Origin: Propionispira arboris
GTDB taxonomy: Bacteria; Bacillota; Negativicutes; Selenomonadales; Selenomonadaceae
Direction: 5' to 3'
Length of the DNA: 64,000 nucleotides
Assembly (NCBI RefSeq): GCF_900109225.1
Contig: NZ_FNZK01000016.1
Coordinates: 1-64,000, forward strand
Part shown: in pieces, positions 44,052 to 52,028 of the stretch
How the letters are laid out: the number at the start of each line of letters is the position of its first letter
Numbering within the stretch: position 1 is the stretch's first letter
Translations under genes and position numbers: made by a program
Notes under the pieces: generated by a model
The model's input: the letters and a program-made list of their open reading frames with translations, nothing else
Told to the model about the DNA's origin: nothing
Database searches by the model: none

Positions 44052-45563
44052 ATGCAAGAAGTTAAAAAATTGCAGTATTACGTAAATGGAGAGTTCAAAA
44101 CTTCCAAAACCGAAGTCTATTCGGATGCCTTTGATCCAAGCACTGGAGAAATCATCGCCAAAGTACCGCGTTGTACTCCAGATGAAGTAACAGAAGCCAT
44201 TGCCGCAGCTAAAGCTGCCTTTCCCGGCTGGTCATCGACACCAGTCATTAAAAGAGTTCAGATCTTACATAAATTTCGGGAACTCTTAATAGAAAATATG
44301 AATGAGTTAACTCATTTAGTCGCTTTAGAAAACGGTAAAGCCTGGGGCGAAGCCGAAGGTGATGTTCTTAAAGCAAAAGAAGGAACGGAACAGGCTCTTG
44401 CTGCACCGTCCTTGATGATGGGTGAAAGTTTACTTGATGCTTCTAAAGGATATGATACTGTATCGTATCGTGAACCCTTAGGTGTCTTTGCCGGAATTAT
44501 TCCATTTAACTTTCCAGCAATGATTCCAATGGGCTGGATGACACCAATTTGCATTGCCTGTGGTAATACAATTGTCTTGAAAGCCGCAACATTTACACCT
44601 CAAACCTGTTTCCGTATCGTTGAATTGTATAAAGAGGCTGGTCTTCCCGATGGTGTTATTAATATTGTTACCTGTTCACGTCACGAAGCCGAAATTCTAC
44701 TGACACATCCTGACGTAAAAGGAATTACCTTTGTTGGTTCTACTGAAGTTGGGAAACATATCTATTCCACAGCTGCCGCTTCCGGGAAAAGAGTCCAAGC
44801 GTTATGTGAAGCCAAAAACCACGCTCTTGTATTAGCGGATGCCCCCATCGACCGGACAGCCGCTGGCATCGTCAATGCTGCCTTCGGCTGTGCTGGAGAA
44901 CGCTGCATGGCCTTACCAGTAATTGTAGCCCAAGACAGTATTGCCGATGAATTAGCACAAGCTATTATAAAACAAGCAAAAGCTTTAATCGTCGGTGCTG
45001 CCTACAATAAAAAGACACAGTTGGGACCGGTCATTAATGAAGCACATAAAAAATCCGTCTTAGACTGGATTCAGCAGGGAATTGACGAAGGTGCAAAACT
45101 AGTTCTCGATGGTCGCAATATAACAGTAAAAGGTTATGAGCATGGTTTTTATGTGGGACCTACGATTTTCGATCAGGTAAAACCCGGCATGACCATCGGC
45201 GATAGAGAAGTCTTCGGTCCTGTTCTTTGTATAAAACGAGTAAAAACTTTTGAAGAAGGTTTATCTGTGATGAATGCAAATCCATTTGCCAATGGATCAG
45301 TTATTTTTACTCAAAATGGTCACTATGCCAGAGAATTCGTGCGCCATACAGATGGCGGTATGGTTGGCGTAAATGTTGGTATTCCTGTTCCTGTAGGTGT
45401 TTTCGCTTTTAACGGACACAAGCAATCCTTTTTTGGTGATCTGCACTGCCTCGGTAAAGATGGCTACAGATTCTATACCGAAGGAAAAGTTGTCACTACG
45501 CATTGGTTTGATGAAGCTGAAAAAAAGTCAAAAACAGTCAGTACCTGGGATGGTACAATTTAA
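44052..45563 (+). CDS. mmsA: Methylmalonate-semialdehyde dehydrogenase (CoA-acylating)
   Basis: 503 residues, aldehyde dehydrogenase superfamily. MMSDH markers: PFNFPAMIPMGWMTPI (about 157-172), catalytic Cys in FGCAGERCMALPV (about 282-294), and the C-terminal VGVFAFNGHKQSFFGDLHCLGKDGYRFYT. It oxidises methylmalonate or malonate semialdehyde with NAD+ and CoA to propionyl- or acetyl-CoA, as in valine or inositol breakdown. No other inositol or valine genes adjoin. AAGAAGGGTG precedes the ATG. Monocistronic with hairpin after it. Confidence 0.93.
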   Translation: MQEVKKLQYYVNGEFKTSKTEVYSDAFDPSTGEIIAKVPRCTPDEVTEAIAAAKAAFPGWSSTPVIKRVQILHKFRELLIENMNELTHLVALENGKAWGEAEGDVLKAKEGTEQALAAPSLMMGESLLDASKGYDTVSYREPLGVFAGIIPFNFPAMIPMGWMTPICIACGNTIVLKAATFTPQTCFRIVELYKEAGLPDGVINIVTCSRHEAEILLTHPDVKGITFVGSTEVGKHIYSTAAASGKRVQALCEAKNHALVLADAPIDRTAAGIVNAAFGCAGERCMALPVIVAQDSIADELAQAIIKQAKALIVGAAYNKKTQLGPVINEAHKKSVLDWIQQGIDEGAKLVLDGRNITVKGYEHGFYVGPTIFDQVKPGMTIGDREVFGPVLCIKRVKTFEEGLSVMNANPFANGSVIFTQNGHYAREFVRHTDGGMVGVNVGIPVPVGVFAFNGHKQSFFGDLHCLGKDGYRFYTEGKVVTTHWFDEAEKKSKTVSTWDGTI

Positions 45564-45577
45564 AAAACATTGTTACA

Positions 45578-45612
45578 ACAAACTGGTATTGCATAGTGCA
45601 ATACCAGTTTGT
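45578..45612 (+). terminator. Terminator-like hairpin after mmsA
   Basis: Perfect 16-bp arms (45578-45593 and 45597-45612; core AAACTGGTATTGCA) with a 3-nt loop; only a weak T-tract follows. Confidence 0.75.
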
Positions 45613-45630
45613 ATTTGATTAGGATTTATG

Positions 45631-45659
45631 TTGACAAAAAAAAATGATAATGCTACAAT
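45631..45659 (+). promoter_or_regulatory. Consensus promoter of the amino-acid ABC operon
   Basis: TTGACA (45631-45636), exactly 17-bp spacer, TACAAT (45654-45659). Confidence 0.85.
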
Positions 45660-45693
45660 ACATCCATTGAGGTCTCGTACCAATGAACAATGA

Positions 45694-45727
45694 AGTTCAC
45701 AGATATTATTATCTGTGGACTTTTTTT
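45694..45727 (+). terminator. Leader terminator/attenuator before the amino-acid ABC operon
   Basis: Hairpin AGTTCACAGATA (45694-45705) with TATCTGTGGACT (45710-45721), one G-U pair, directly followed by seven T. It stands between the promoter and the first gene, about 30 nt into the transcript, so it should end most transcripts unless relieved. Confidence 0.7.
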
Positions 45728-45760
45728 GTTACATTTTTTAAATTCAGAGGAGGATTTTTT

Positions 45761-46561
45761 ATGAAAAACACGCGTATTTTAGCTCTCGTATCAACTTGTA
45801 TAATGATTTTAGCTCTATTGGTTAGCGGCTGTGGATCAAGTCCAGCAGCTGAAAAAAGCAGTTCCAGTTCAGCTTCCAATGCCGCTGACAAAGAATTCAT
45901 TATCGCTTGTGATGCGAAATATGCTCCTTTTTCCATGGAAATTGATGGGAAATATAAAGGTATTGATGTTGAGCTCTTAGATGCTATCGCCAAGGTAGAA
46001 GGCTTTAAATATCAATTAAAACCAATGGATTTTAGTGGCATTATCCCTGGTATCGTTTCTGGACAACTAGATGGTGCTATTGCCGGCATGAATATCACCG
46101 AAGAACGTGCTAAAAGTGTAGATTTCTCAGATGGATATATCAGTTCCGGTTCAGCTATTGTTGTAAGTAAAACAAACACAACGATCAAAACCATTGAAGA
46201 CATCCAAGGAAAAACAGTTGCCGTAAAAAAAGGAACGACCGGCTCAACCTTTGCTGAAGACAATAAAGATAAATATAAATTAAACGTTACGTATTATGAT
46301 GATTCTCCAAGTATGATGATGGCCGTAGCAAATGGTGCTGCTGACTTTCTCATTGAAGATTATCCTGTTATCAGCTATCAGATTAAAATTGGTGAACAAG
46401 ACAAACTGCGCGTTGCAGTTGATGCGATCAACACGCCTCCACAATATGGTTTTGCTGTAAAAAAAGGCGACAATGCTGAATTGTTGAAAAAATTTAATGA
46501 AGGCTTAGCAAAAATTAAAGCCGATGGAACCTATGATAAAATCGTAAAACAATATTTATAA
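45761..46561 (+). CDS. Polar amino-acid ABC transporter, substrate-binding lipoprotein
   Basis: 266 residues. Lipoprotein signal ending LVSGC (Cys about 24), then a Ser/Ala linker and an SBP_bac_3 domain. Ligand-site features: ACDAKYAPFSMEIDGKYKGIDVELL (about 49-73), GQLDGAIAGMNITEERAKSVDFSDGY (about 101-126), AVKKGTTGS (about 153). ATG 45761 has GAGGAGG 7 nt upstream; the longer frame would run through the leader hairpin. First gene of a binding protein-permease-ATPase operon, importing probably glutamine, histidine, arginine or cystine; exact ligand not predictable. Confidence 0.93.
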   Translation: MKNTRILALVSTCIMILALLVSGCGSSPAAEKSSSSSASNAADKEFIIACDAKYAPFSMEIDGKYKGIDVELLDAIAKVEGFKYQLKPMDFSGIIPGIVSGQLDGAIAGMNITEERAKSVDFSDGYISSGSAIVVSKTNTTIKTIEDIQGKTVAVKKGTTGSTFAEDNKDKYKLNVTYYDDSPSMMMAVANGAADFLIEDYPVISYQIKIGEQDKLRVAVDAINTPPQYGFAVKKGDNAELLKKFNEGLAKIKADGTYDKIVKQYL

Positions 46562-46631
46562 TGAAACAGTCTCTTTGACTTAGTGAACAGTGTGCCCCCT
46601 TTTGGGGGCATATATAGATAGGAGTACTCAC

Positions 46632-47300
46632 ATGGCTGCATATTTTAGTTTATTTATCGAGTGTCTACCAACTCTATTATCCGGTTTAGAAATGACTCTA
46701 TTCATGGCTGTTGTTTCTTTGATTTTCGCCTGTATTATCGGTGTAATACTTGGTATATTCAGTATTAGTAATATCAAATGGCTAGAGAAAATCGCCACAT
46801 TTTATATCTATGTTGTCCGCGGTATTCCACTTATGGTGTTGGGTTTTTTCATTTTTTTTGGTATCGGCGGCGGACTGAATTTACAATTTTCCGCATTAAC
46901 AGCAGCGGTTATCTCTTTAACAATTAATGCCAGTGCTTATATGGCTGAAATTTTCCGTGGCGGTATCCAGGCAGTTGATATTGGGCAGGTAGAAGCCGCT
47001 CGCAGCTTGGGATTAAGCTATATCCAGGCTATGATGCGTGTCGTTTTGCCACAAGCGATCAAAATCATGATTCCTGCTATTTTAAACCAATTTATTACAA
47101 CAATTAAAGATACCTCGATTCTCTCAGCAATCAGTGTTCGTGAACTGGTTATGAATGGTGAAATCATTGTGGCAAGAAATTTTAAACCATTTGAAGTGTA
47201 TTCTTATCTGGCAATTATGTATTTAATTGTAATTACAATCTTGTCATTGATTACAAGAAGAATCGAAAGGAATATGAGTTATGATTCTAGAGGCAAATAA
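46632..47300 (+). CDS. Polar amino-acid ABC transporter permease
   Basis: 222 residues, five helices, HisMQ/GlnP type. [20 protein letters not shown] in TM1, [16 protein letters not shown] in TM3, and the EAA loop [25 protein letters not shown] (about 133-157), which contacts the ATPase. Start at ATG 46632 (AGGAGT 8-9 nt upstream). Overlaps the ATPase gene by 20 bp, so translation is coupled. Confidence 0.93.
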   Translation: MAAYFSLFIECLPTLLSGLEMTLFMAVVSLIFACIIGVILGIFSISNIKWLEKIATFYIYVVRGIPLMVLGFFIFFGIGGGLNLQFSALTAAVISLTINASAYMAEIFRGGIQAVDIGQVEAARSLGLSYIQAMMRVVLPQAIKIMIPAILNQFITTIKDTSILSAISVRELVMNGEIIVARNFKPFEVYSYLAIMYLIVITILSLITRRIERNMSYDSRGK

Positions 47301-48024
47301 CATAAAAAAGTTCTTTGGCAAAAATGAAGTTTTAAAAGATATTTCTTTTAATGTAAAAGAAGGCGAAGTAATTTGTATTATCGGACCATCGGGATCGGGG
47401 AAAAGCACGTTATTACGTTGTTTAAATCGTCTGGAAGAAATACAAGCCGGAACGATTCAAATCCTCGGGGAAGAAATTACCGCCATGAAAAACATCAATA
47501 ACCTGCGAAAAGAAATCGGCATGGTTTTTCAGCTTTTTAATTTATTTCCAAATTATACTGTGCTGGATAATATAACCATGGCGCCAATTTTATTGAATAA
47601 AATGAGTAAGAAAGAGGCTGAAACAAAAGCTCTGGCGCTCCTTGAGCAAGTCGGGTTAACTGATTTTAAAGATGTATATCCATCTACCTTATCTGGTGGC
47701 CAAAAACAGCGTGTCGCCATTGCCAGAGCTTTGGAAATGGGTCCTAGAATCATGCTGTTTGATGAGCCAACAAGTGCACTTGACCCGGAAATGGTCGGCG
47801 AAGTATTGAAAGTTATGAAAGATTTGGCCCAGGCTGGCATGACCATGGTCGTTGTAACTCATGAAATGGGTTTTGCTCGTGAAGTCGCTGATCGAGTCAT
47901 TTTCATGGATGGTGGATATATTGTCGAAGAAAACACACCCAAAGAGCTGTTTAGCCATCCACAAAGTAAACGCTGCCAAACCTTTTTATCCAGCGTCTTA
48001 CATCCAGCTGGTCTGGAAGGATAA
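47281..48024 (+). CDS. Polar amino-acid ABC transporter ATP-binding protein
   Basis: 247 residues, GlnQ/HisP class. Walker [10 protein letters not shown] (about 34-42), Q-loop [12 protein letters not shown] (about 81), signature LSGGQKQR (about 136-143), Walker [15 protein letters not shown] equivalent ([13 protein letters not shown], about 155-167) and H-loop VVTHEM (about 190). Drives the importer encoded by the two preceding genes. Confidence 0.94.
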   Translation: MILEANNIKKFFGKNEVLKDISFNVKEGEVICIIGPSGSGKSTLLRCLNRLEEIQAGTIQILGEEITAMKNINNLRKEIGMVFQLFNLFPNYTVLDNITMAPILLNKMSKKEAETKALALLEQVGLTDFKDVYPSTLSGGQKQRVAIARALEMGPRIMLFDEPTSALDPEMVGEVLKVMKDLAQAGMTMVVVTHEMGFAREVADRVIFMDGGYIVEENTPKELFSHPQSKRCQTFLSSVLHPAGLEG

Positions 48025-48090
48025 GGTCTTAGTAAAAATTTACAAATTTTTATTATATCACAAGTTTTACAGTTAATGCAAGTATAAAAT

Positions 48091-48119
48091 TTGACAAAAT
48101 AGAAAAAATATTATATACT
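48091..48119 (+). promoter_or_regulatory. Consensus promoter of the candidate ncRNA
   Basis: TTGACA (48091-48096), 17-bp spacer, TATACT (48114-48119). Confidence 0.8.
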
Positions 48120-48125
48120 AGATTG

Positions 48126-48253
48126 TAGACAGAGTGATCTACACTATAGTATCTAAATCATATATTCGTGAACCGCTTTGGGCATACAACGATTACGTGT
48201 AAGAGACTTCGTACTCATTATCACATATCCGTATTCACCAACGCGGTTTTTTG
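48126..48253 (+). ncRNA. Candidate free-standing structured ncRNA (~130 nt)
   Basis: Own promoter, no coding frame, and a long irregular hairpin ending in TTTTTT. AACCGC (48171-48176) pairs with GCGGTT (48243-48248), then TTGG/CCAA, ATAC (48184-48187)/GTAT (48231-48234), GAT/ATC, GTG/CAC and TAAGAG (48200-48205)/CTCATTA (48214-48220) around an 8-nt loop. A separate 5' hairpin TGTAGA/TCTACA lies at 48124-48143; its TAGACA can instead pair with TGTCTA (48255-48260). The rod shape recalls 6S RNA but it is shorter, and I do not recognise a known family. Confidence 0.5.
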
Positions 48254-48470
48254 TTGTCTAAAAAGCAAAGAACCCCGACAACGCTCAGATATATGGCAAT
48301 AGGAAAAAAAGTATAATTACAACTCGCCTATTGTTAAATGCAAAAAAGTATTCAAAATATTCAGAATTAATTAATTTTTGCTGTTTTTCACATTTTAATC
48401 AATGGAATAATTTTACACACTATTGTTTCAGAAAAAACTGAATCGATTCAAAAGACAGGCGGTGCAAACT

Positions 48471-48758
48471 ATGGAAAAACGAAATGAGTATTTAAAAAAA
48501 CTTGAAGAAAAGCTTGCTGACTACGATTTGAAAATAGCGGAAATCAAATTCAAGGTTGCGGAAGTTCAGGATGACATGAAAACAGAATATTTATCACAAA
48601 TAGAAAACTTGGAAGAAAAACGCGATGAATTAATCGTAAATTACGGTCAGCTCAAACAATCAACCGGAAATGCTTGGACAGATATAAAAACCGGAACTGA
48701 AAAAGCTTGGCTGAGCCTTGAAAAGGCTATCGAAAAAGCGAAAACTCGGTTTAAGTAA
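48471..48758 (+). CDS. Small coiled-coil protein (stress-type)
   Basis: 95 residues, highly charged and almost entirely helical, with heptad-like Leu/Ile spacing (MEKRNEYLKKLEEKLADYDLKIAEIKFKVAEV...). It ends with a W-x3-K-x-G-x2-KAW motif (WTDIKTGTEKAW, about 67-78), similar to the Sll1863-type coiled-coil stress-response proteins. Start ATG 48471 with AGGCGGTG 6 nt upstream. Function unproven. Confidence 0.72.
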   Translation: MEKRNEYLKKLEEKLADYDLKIAEIKFKVAEVQDDMKTEYLSQIENLEEKRDELIVNYGQLKQSTGNAWTDIKTGTEKAWLSLEKAIEKAKTRFK

Positions 48759-48863
48759 GCTAAGATTATATCTGCCACGAAAAGGATGGTGGTATAGATG
48801 ATGTAAAGTTCTTTATAACCAAAAACCAATAAAATATAAAATATATTATCGAGGAGATTTTTT

Positions 48864-49466
48864 ATGAAAAAACATATGATTACTTTATTAGGTGCCTTAT
48901 TCGCGTTATTTTTGATGCTTCCAGCAGGTTTTGCTCAAGCGAAGACCCCAGAAATAAATGATTACCAGTGGGCTTTCTCTTCCGACCAAACCAATTATTA
49001 TTTTGGCAATAAAAAAATGTCATACGCACTTGACGAACATGGAGATATTGATAAAAGCCGTCTGCTTTTTTCCACTATCATGACCTATGAACCACCAAAA
49101 CCACAGGCGATCATCACTCAGCGTGAAGCTCGCGGCCAAAAATTGTCCGGATATGCTAATTTCCATGGCATTATCGAAGTCAGAGAAATCGACTTAGATA
49201 AAAAAACCGTTTGGATTCGCAGCCATAATGATATAGACACAGTTTTTAATATTTTATCATCAGAAAATTCTGATCAACTTTATGATCTTAAGGTATTGCC
49301 AAAAGATCAGCCTGAATATATTTTTGCACAACAAGTCATCGATTATGCAGCAAAACATAAAGATGATTTAAAAGATAACTCAAAAGCTATGCAAAAAGAA
49401 TTAAAAGCTGCTCAAAAAGCTGCCGCTAAAAATAAAGATAGCAATAAAGATAACACTACAAAATAA
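48864..49466 (+). CDS. Secreted protein of unknown function
   Basis: 200 residues. Signal peptide with cleavage after AQA (residue 26). The middle part (NDYQWAFSSDQTNYYFGNKKMSYALDEHG...) is beta-rich, and the last 50 residues are a Lys/Ala/Asp-rich, probably unstructured tail (KAAQKAAAKNKDSNK). GAGGAGA precedes the ATG. Similar small exported proteins occur singly in this class; no function known. Followed by a strong terminator. Confidence 0.78.
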   Translation: MKKHMITLLGALFALFLMLPAGFAQAKTPEINDYQWAFSSDQTNYYFGNKKMSYALDEHGDIDKSRLLFSTIMTYEPPKPQAIITQREARGQKLSGYANFHGIIEVREIDLDKKTVWIRSHNDIDTVFNILSSENSDQLYDLKVLPKDQPEYIFAQQVIDYAAKHKDDLKDNSKAMQKELKAAQKAAAKNKDSNKDNTTK

Positions 49467-49490
49467 ATAAACAAAAACTCTAAAACAACA

Positions 49491-49534
49491 AAAAAGTTTG
49501 AGTCGAAGCAATCGCTTCAGCTCAAACTTTTTTA
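49491..49534. terminator. Bidirectional terminator
   Basis: 19-nt arms (49491-49509 and 49514-49532; core AAAGTTTGAG/CTCAAACTTT) with one mismatch and T-runs on both strands, between convergent genes. Confidence 0.9.
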
Positions 49535-49551
49535 TTGTAAACTTTTATAAA

Positions 49552-50355
49552 TTACGGGATATAAATTAATTGCGCCAGTGAAGGTTTACCCGTTTTCAGT
49601 AAAAATGCTTTTAGATTTTGCAGCGAATCAAAGATTTGTGTAAATTTAAGCCGAAGCCAAAAATGCATAAAGGTATGCGTTCCTCCACCAAAAACCGGAA
49701 TTCTGTTCAAGGAATATAAGGTTGAACTAGTTGTATCGCGCCCAAGATTAATCGTAAAAGCTGCCCGATAGCCAGCCGCTTTCGTAAAATCAATCACATG
49801 CTGATTATAAAAACCACACGGATAGGCCAAATACTGAATTTTCTTTCCCAGCCGCCACTCTAACGCTTGTTTTGATTTTTCCAGTTGATCTTGCAGTTCA
49901 GCATCAGACACTGCCTGTGTCAAAACCAAATGGCTCATCGTATGCCCCTCAAAGTTAATGCCGCCTTGCTCCATCTCATGAATTTCATCCCATGTCAAAT
50001 ACCGATCGTATGTATTAACAAAATCAGAAATCAGAAATATGGTTGCACTTAAATGATATTTCTGCAAAATTGGATATGCATTGATATAATTGTCCTTATA
50101 ACCATCATCAAATGTAATTAAGATCGATTTTGCCGGAACCTCTTTATTATATTGCAAATAATCGGCGAGTTCATCCGGGGTAATAGACGTATACCCCTCT
50201 TTCGCCAAATATTTCATTTGTGCTTCAAATTCGCTGCTACTGAGTGTTAATGAATTATGATCCTGATCATTGATTTGATGATAATTTAACACTGGAATGC
50301 CTTGAAAATAGTTTAACGAAATGTAAAATGCACCGAAAACTAAAATAAAGAGCAA
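49552..50355 (-). CDS. Polysaccharide deacetylase (NodB domain), membrane-anchored
   Basis: At least 267 residues. A hydrophobic anchor (1-16) is followed by IPVLNYHQI and a NodB domain: ITFDDGYKDN (metal Asp-Asp, about 79-88), EGHTMSHLVLT (metal His pair, about 135-145), AYPCGFYN (about 177). CE4 enzymes deacetylate chitin-like or peptidoglycan sugars outside the cytoplasmic membrane. The usual start codons give TTG 50355, but the frame stays open upstream. An AAAAGGGG site lies 7 nt before an ATT at 50400; using it would add the basic LPTKKVLWK stretch expected before the anchor. I therefore suspect a rare ATT (or CTG) start. A shared terminator follows. Confidence 0.9.
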   Translation of the reverse strand: MLFILVFGAFYISLNYFQGIPVLNYHQINDQDHNSLTLSSSEFEAQMKYLAKEGYTSITPDELADYLQYNKEVPAKSILITFDDGYKDNYINAYPILQKYHLSATIFLISDFVNTYDRYLTWDEIHEMEQGGINFEGHTMSHLVLTQAVSDAELQDQLEKSKQALEWRLGKKIQYLAYPCGFYNQHVIDFTKAAGYRAAFTINLGRDTTSSTLYSLNRIPVFGGGTHTFMHFWLRLKFTQIFDSLQNLKAFLLKTGKPSLAQLIYIP

Positions 50356-50490
50356 TAAAATAATCTTCCATAAAACTTTTTTTGTAGGTAAAAACAGAAT
50401 AACACAGCCCCTTTTGAAAAACTAAACTTCACGAAATGATTAACCAAAATAGCTAGCATCATTCAAACGTGAAATTATATATAGTATACT

Positions 50491-50651
50491 ACAAATCGCT
50501 GAATTTTTGCTGAATCCAGCAAAGAAAGGTTTCATGTTTGCATATATTCCAAGAAAAGTCAAAGATATTTCAAATGAATTTCAACCTTATTGACAGTATG
50601 TTTTTGCAATTTTTTCTAAAAAAGCTTCTGATATCTTTCAGAAGCTTTTTT
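50491..50651 (+). ncRNA. Possible small RNA between promoter and orphan terminator
   Basis: TTCAAA (50462-50467), 17-bp spacer, TATACT (50485-50490), and 130-160 nt later a perfect terminator hairpin AAAAAAGCTTCTG (50618-50630) / CAGAAGCTTTTTT (50639-50651). No ORF with a ribosome site in between. Structure inside is weak. Confidence 0.3.
50618..50651 (+). terminator. Orphan intrinsic terminator
   Basis: Perfect 13-bp arms with an 8-nt loop and T-run; nearest upstream plus-strand gene is more than 1 kb away. Confidence 0.8.
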
Positions 50652-50936
50652 GTTGTGGATAACTTGGCGAAATATCAAATATCTATGAAGTTATACACAG
50701 AAGCACTGTGTTTATCCTCTGTTTTCTGTGTATAACTTGCATTTATTGAAAAGTTTCAAACCATATAATAAAATCCCTATCTATTTTCACACAAAACTTT
50801 ACAAAAAATACAACAACCTGTTTACAAACTTACATAAAATGCAGTAAAATTGCAGGAGGGTGTTTTTATTTGTCGAATAAATGTAATTTGTAGCGACTTA
50901 TAAAACAGCACCTTGTAGCATGGAAGGATGGTAAGA

Positions 50937-51944
50937 ATGATTAAAAAGACAAAACAAAAATTACTCTGTATCGGTTTAGCAGCAATGACTGCAGCCGTTG
51001 TTTTATCTGGTTGCGGCAATTCGGATGCAACAAATGGAGCCGCTGGTAAAAAATCAGCAAAAGTAGGTATTGTCCAACTCGTCGAACATAACGCTCTCGA
51101 TGCAGCCAACAAAGGTTTCGTCGACGGGCTTGCATCAAAAGGATATAAGGAAGGCGAAAACATTTCCTTTGACCGCCAAAATGCCCAAGCTGATCAATCC
51201 AATCTGCAAAACATCGCCCAACGTTTTGTAAACGACAAAGTTGACTTAATCTGTGCAATCGCCACACCAGCGGCACAAACAGTCGCAAATCTTACAAAAG
51301 ATATTCCCATCACAGCAACAGCGGTTACAGATTATGAACAGGCAAAACTGGTTGCCAGTAATGCTGAACCAAAAGGTAACGTGACGGGAACTACGGATAT
51401 GAACCCAATTAAAGAACAAATTGATCTTTTACTAAAACTCGTACCAAATGCAAAAACGATTGGTACTGTCTATTCTTCCAGTGAAGTAAATTCTCAAACG
51501 CAAGTCAATATTATGAAAGCTTATGCTGAATCAAAAGGCCTTATTGTCATCGAATCAACTGTCTCAACAGTCAATGACATCCAGCAGGCAGCACAAAGTC
51601 TGGTTGGTAAAGTAGATGCAATCTACGAACCAACTGACAACGTAATCGCATCGGCCATGCCAACACTCGTATCCATTACAAATCCGGCAAAAATACCGGT
51701 AATTTGCGGCGAACCCAACATGGTCAAAGCTGGTGGTTTAGCAACGTACGGTGTTGATTATTATAAATTAGGCTTCCAGACAGGTGAAATGGCGGCAGAC
51801 ATTTTATCCGGCAAATCAAAACCAGCCACCATGGCGATCCAGTCAGCCAAAGAAATGCAAATCACCATTAATGAAAGCAACGCCCAAGCACTTGGCATCA
51901 CAATTCCACAGGAATTATTAAATGGTGCTGACCTTGTAAAATAA
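50937..51944 (+). CDS. ABC transporter substrate-binding lipoprotein (TrpX-like)
   Basis: 335 residues. Lipobox LSGC (Cys about 26) after a basic, hydrophobic leader, then a two-lobed periplasmic-binding domain of the ABC_sub_bind/DUF534 family (KVGIVQLVEHNALDAANKGFVDGL, FVNDKVDLICAIATPAAQTVANLT, GKVDAIYEPTDNVIASAM, ATYGVDYYKLGFQTGEMAADIL). Members of this family bind tryptophan or other aromatic and small ligands; the ligand here is not certain. ATG 50937 with GGAAGGA about 8 nt upstream. Followed by a terminator hairpin before the permease gene. Confidence 0.9.
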   Translation: MIKKTKQKLLCIGLAAMTAAVVLSGCGNSDATNGAAGKKSAKVGIVQLVEHNALDAANKGFVDGLASKGYKEGENISFDRQNAQADQSNLQNIAQRFVNDKVDLICAIATPAAQTVANLTKDIPITATAVTDYEQAKLVASNAEPKGNVTGTTDMNPIKEQIDLLLKLVPNAKTIGTVYSSSEVNSQTQVNIMKAYAESKGLIVIESTVSTVNDIQQAAQSLVGKVDAIYEPTDNVIASAMPTLVSITNPAKIPVICGEPNMVKAGGLATYGVDYYKLGFQTGEMAADILSGKSKPATMAIQSAKEMQITINESNAQALGITIPQELLNGADLVK

Positions 51945-51959
51945 CTTTCCGCAATAAGT

Positions 51960-51999
51960 GCGAAGGGTTCCTCGCCATGAGGATACCCTTCGCTATTTT
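51960..51999 (+). terminator. Internal (partial) terminator between binding-protein and permease genes
   Basis: GCGAAGGGT-x-CCTC (51960 onward) pairs with GAGG-x-TACCCTTCGC (to 51993), then TATTTTTT. In such operons it lets the binding protein be made in excess over the membrane subunits. Confidence 0.85.
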
Positions 52000-52028
52000 T
52001 TAAATATGAAACACAAGGAGGATCTATC

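Larger units (their letters stand above)
48025..48470. other. Intergenic region containing the rod-shaped ncRNA
   Basis: Holds a consensus promoter (48091-48119) and the candidate ncRNA at 48126-48253. The stretch 48254-48455 is AT-rich with nothing else I can support; the ribosome site of the next gene is AGGCGGTG (48457-48464). Confidence 0.6.
50401..50936. other. Intergenic region, possible small RNA and ABC-operon leader
   Basis: Contains a promoter-like pair (50462-50490), a terminator with no gene before it (50618-50651) and a second promoter-like pair (TTTACA near 50821, TAAAAT near 50845) for the ABC operon. No credible ORF; the 65-codon opening at 50538 lacks a ribosome site and runs through the terminator. 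Confidence 0.5.

Noticed and set aside
50538-50735. 65-codon plus-strand frame
   Set aside because: Runs straight through a perfect terminator hairpin and has no ribosome site.
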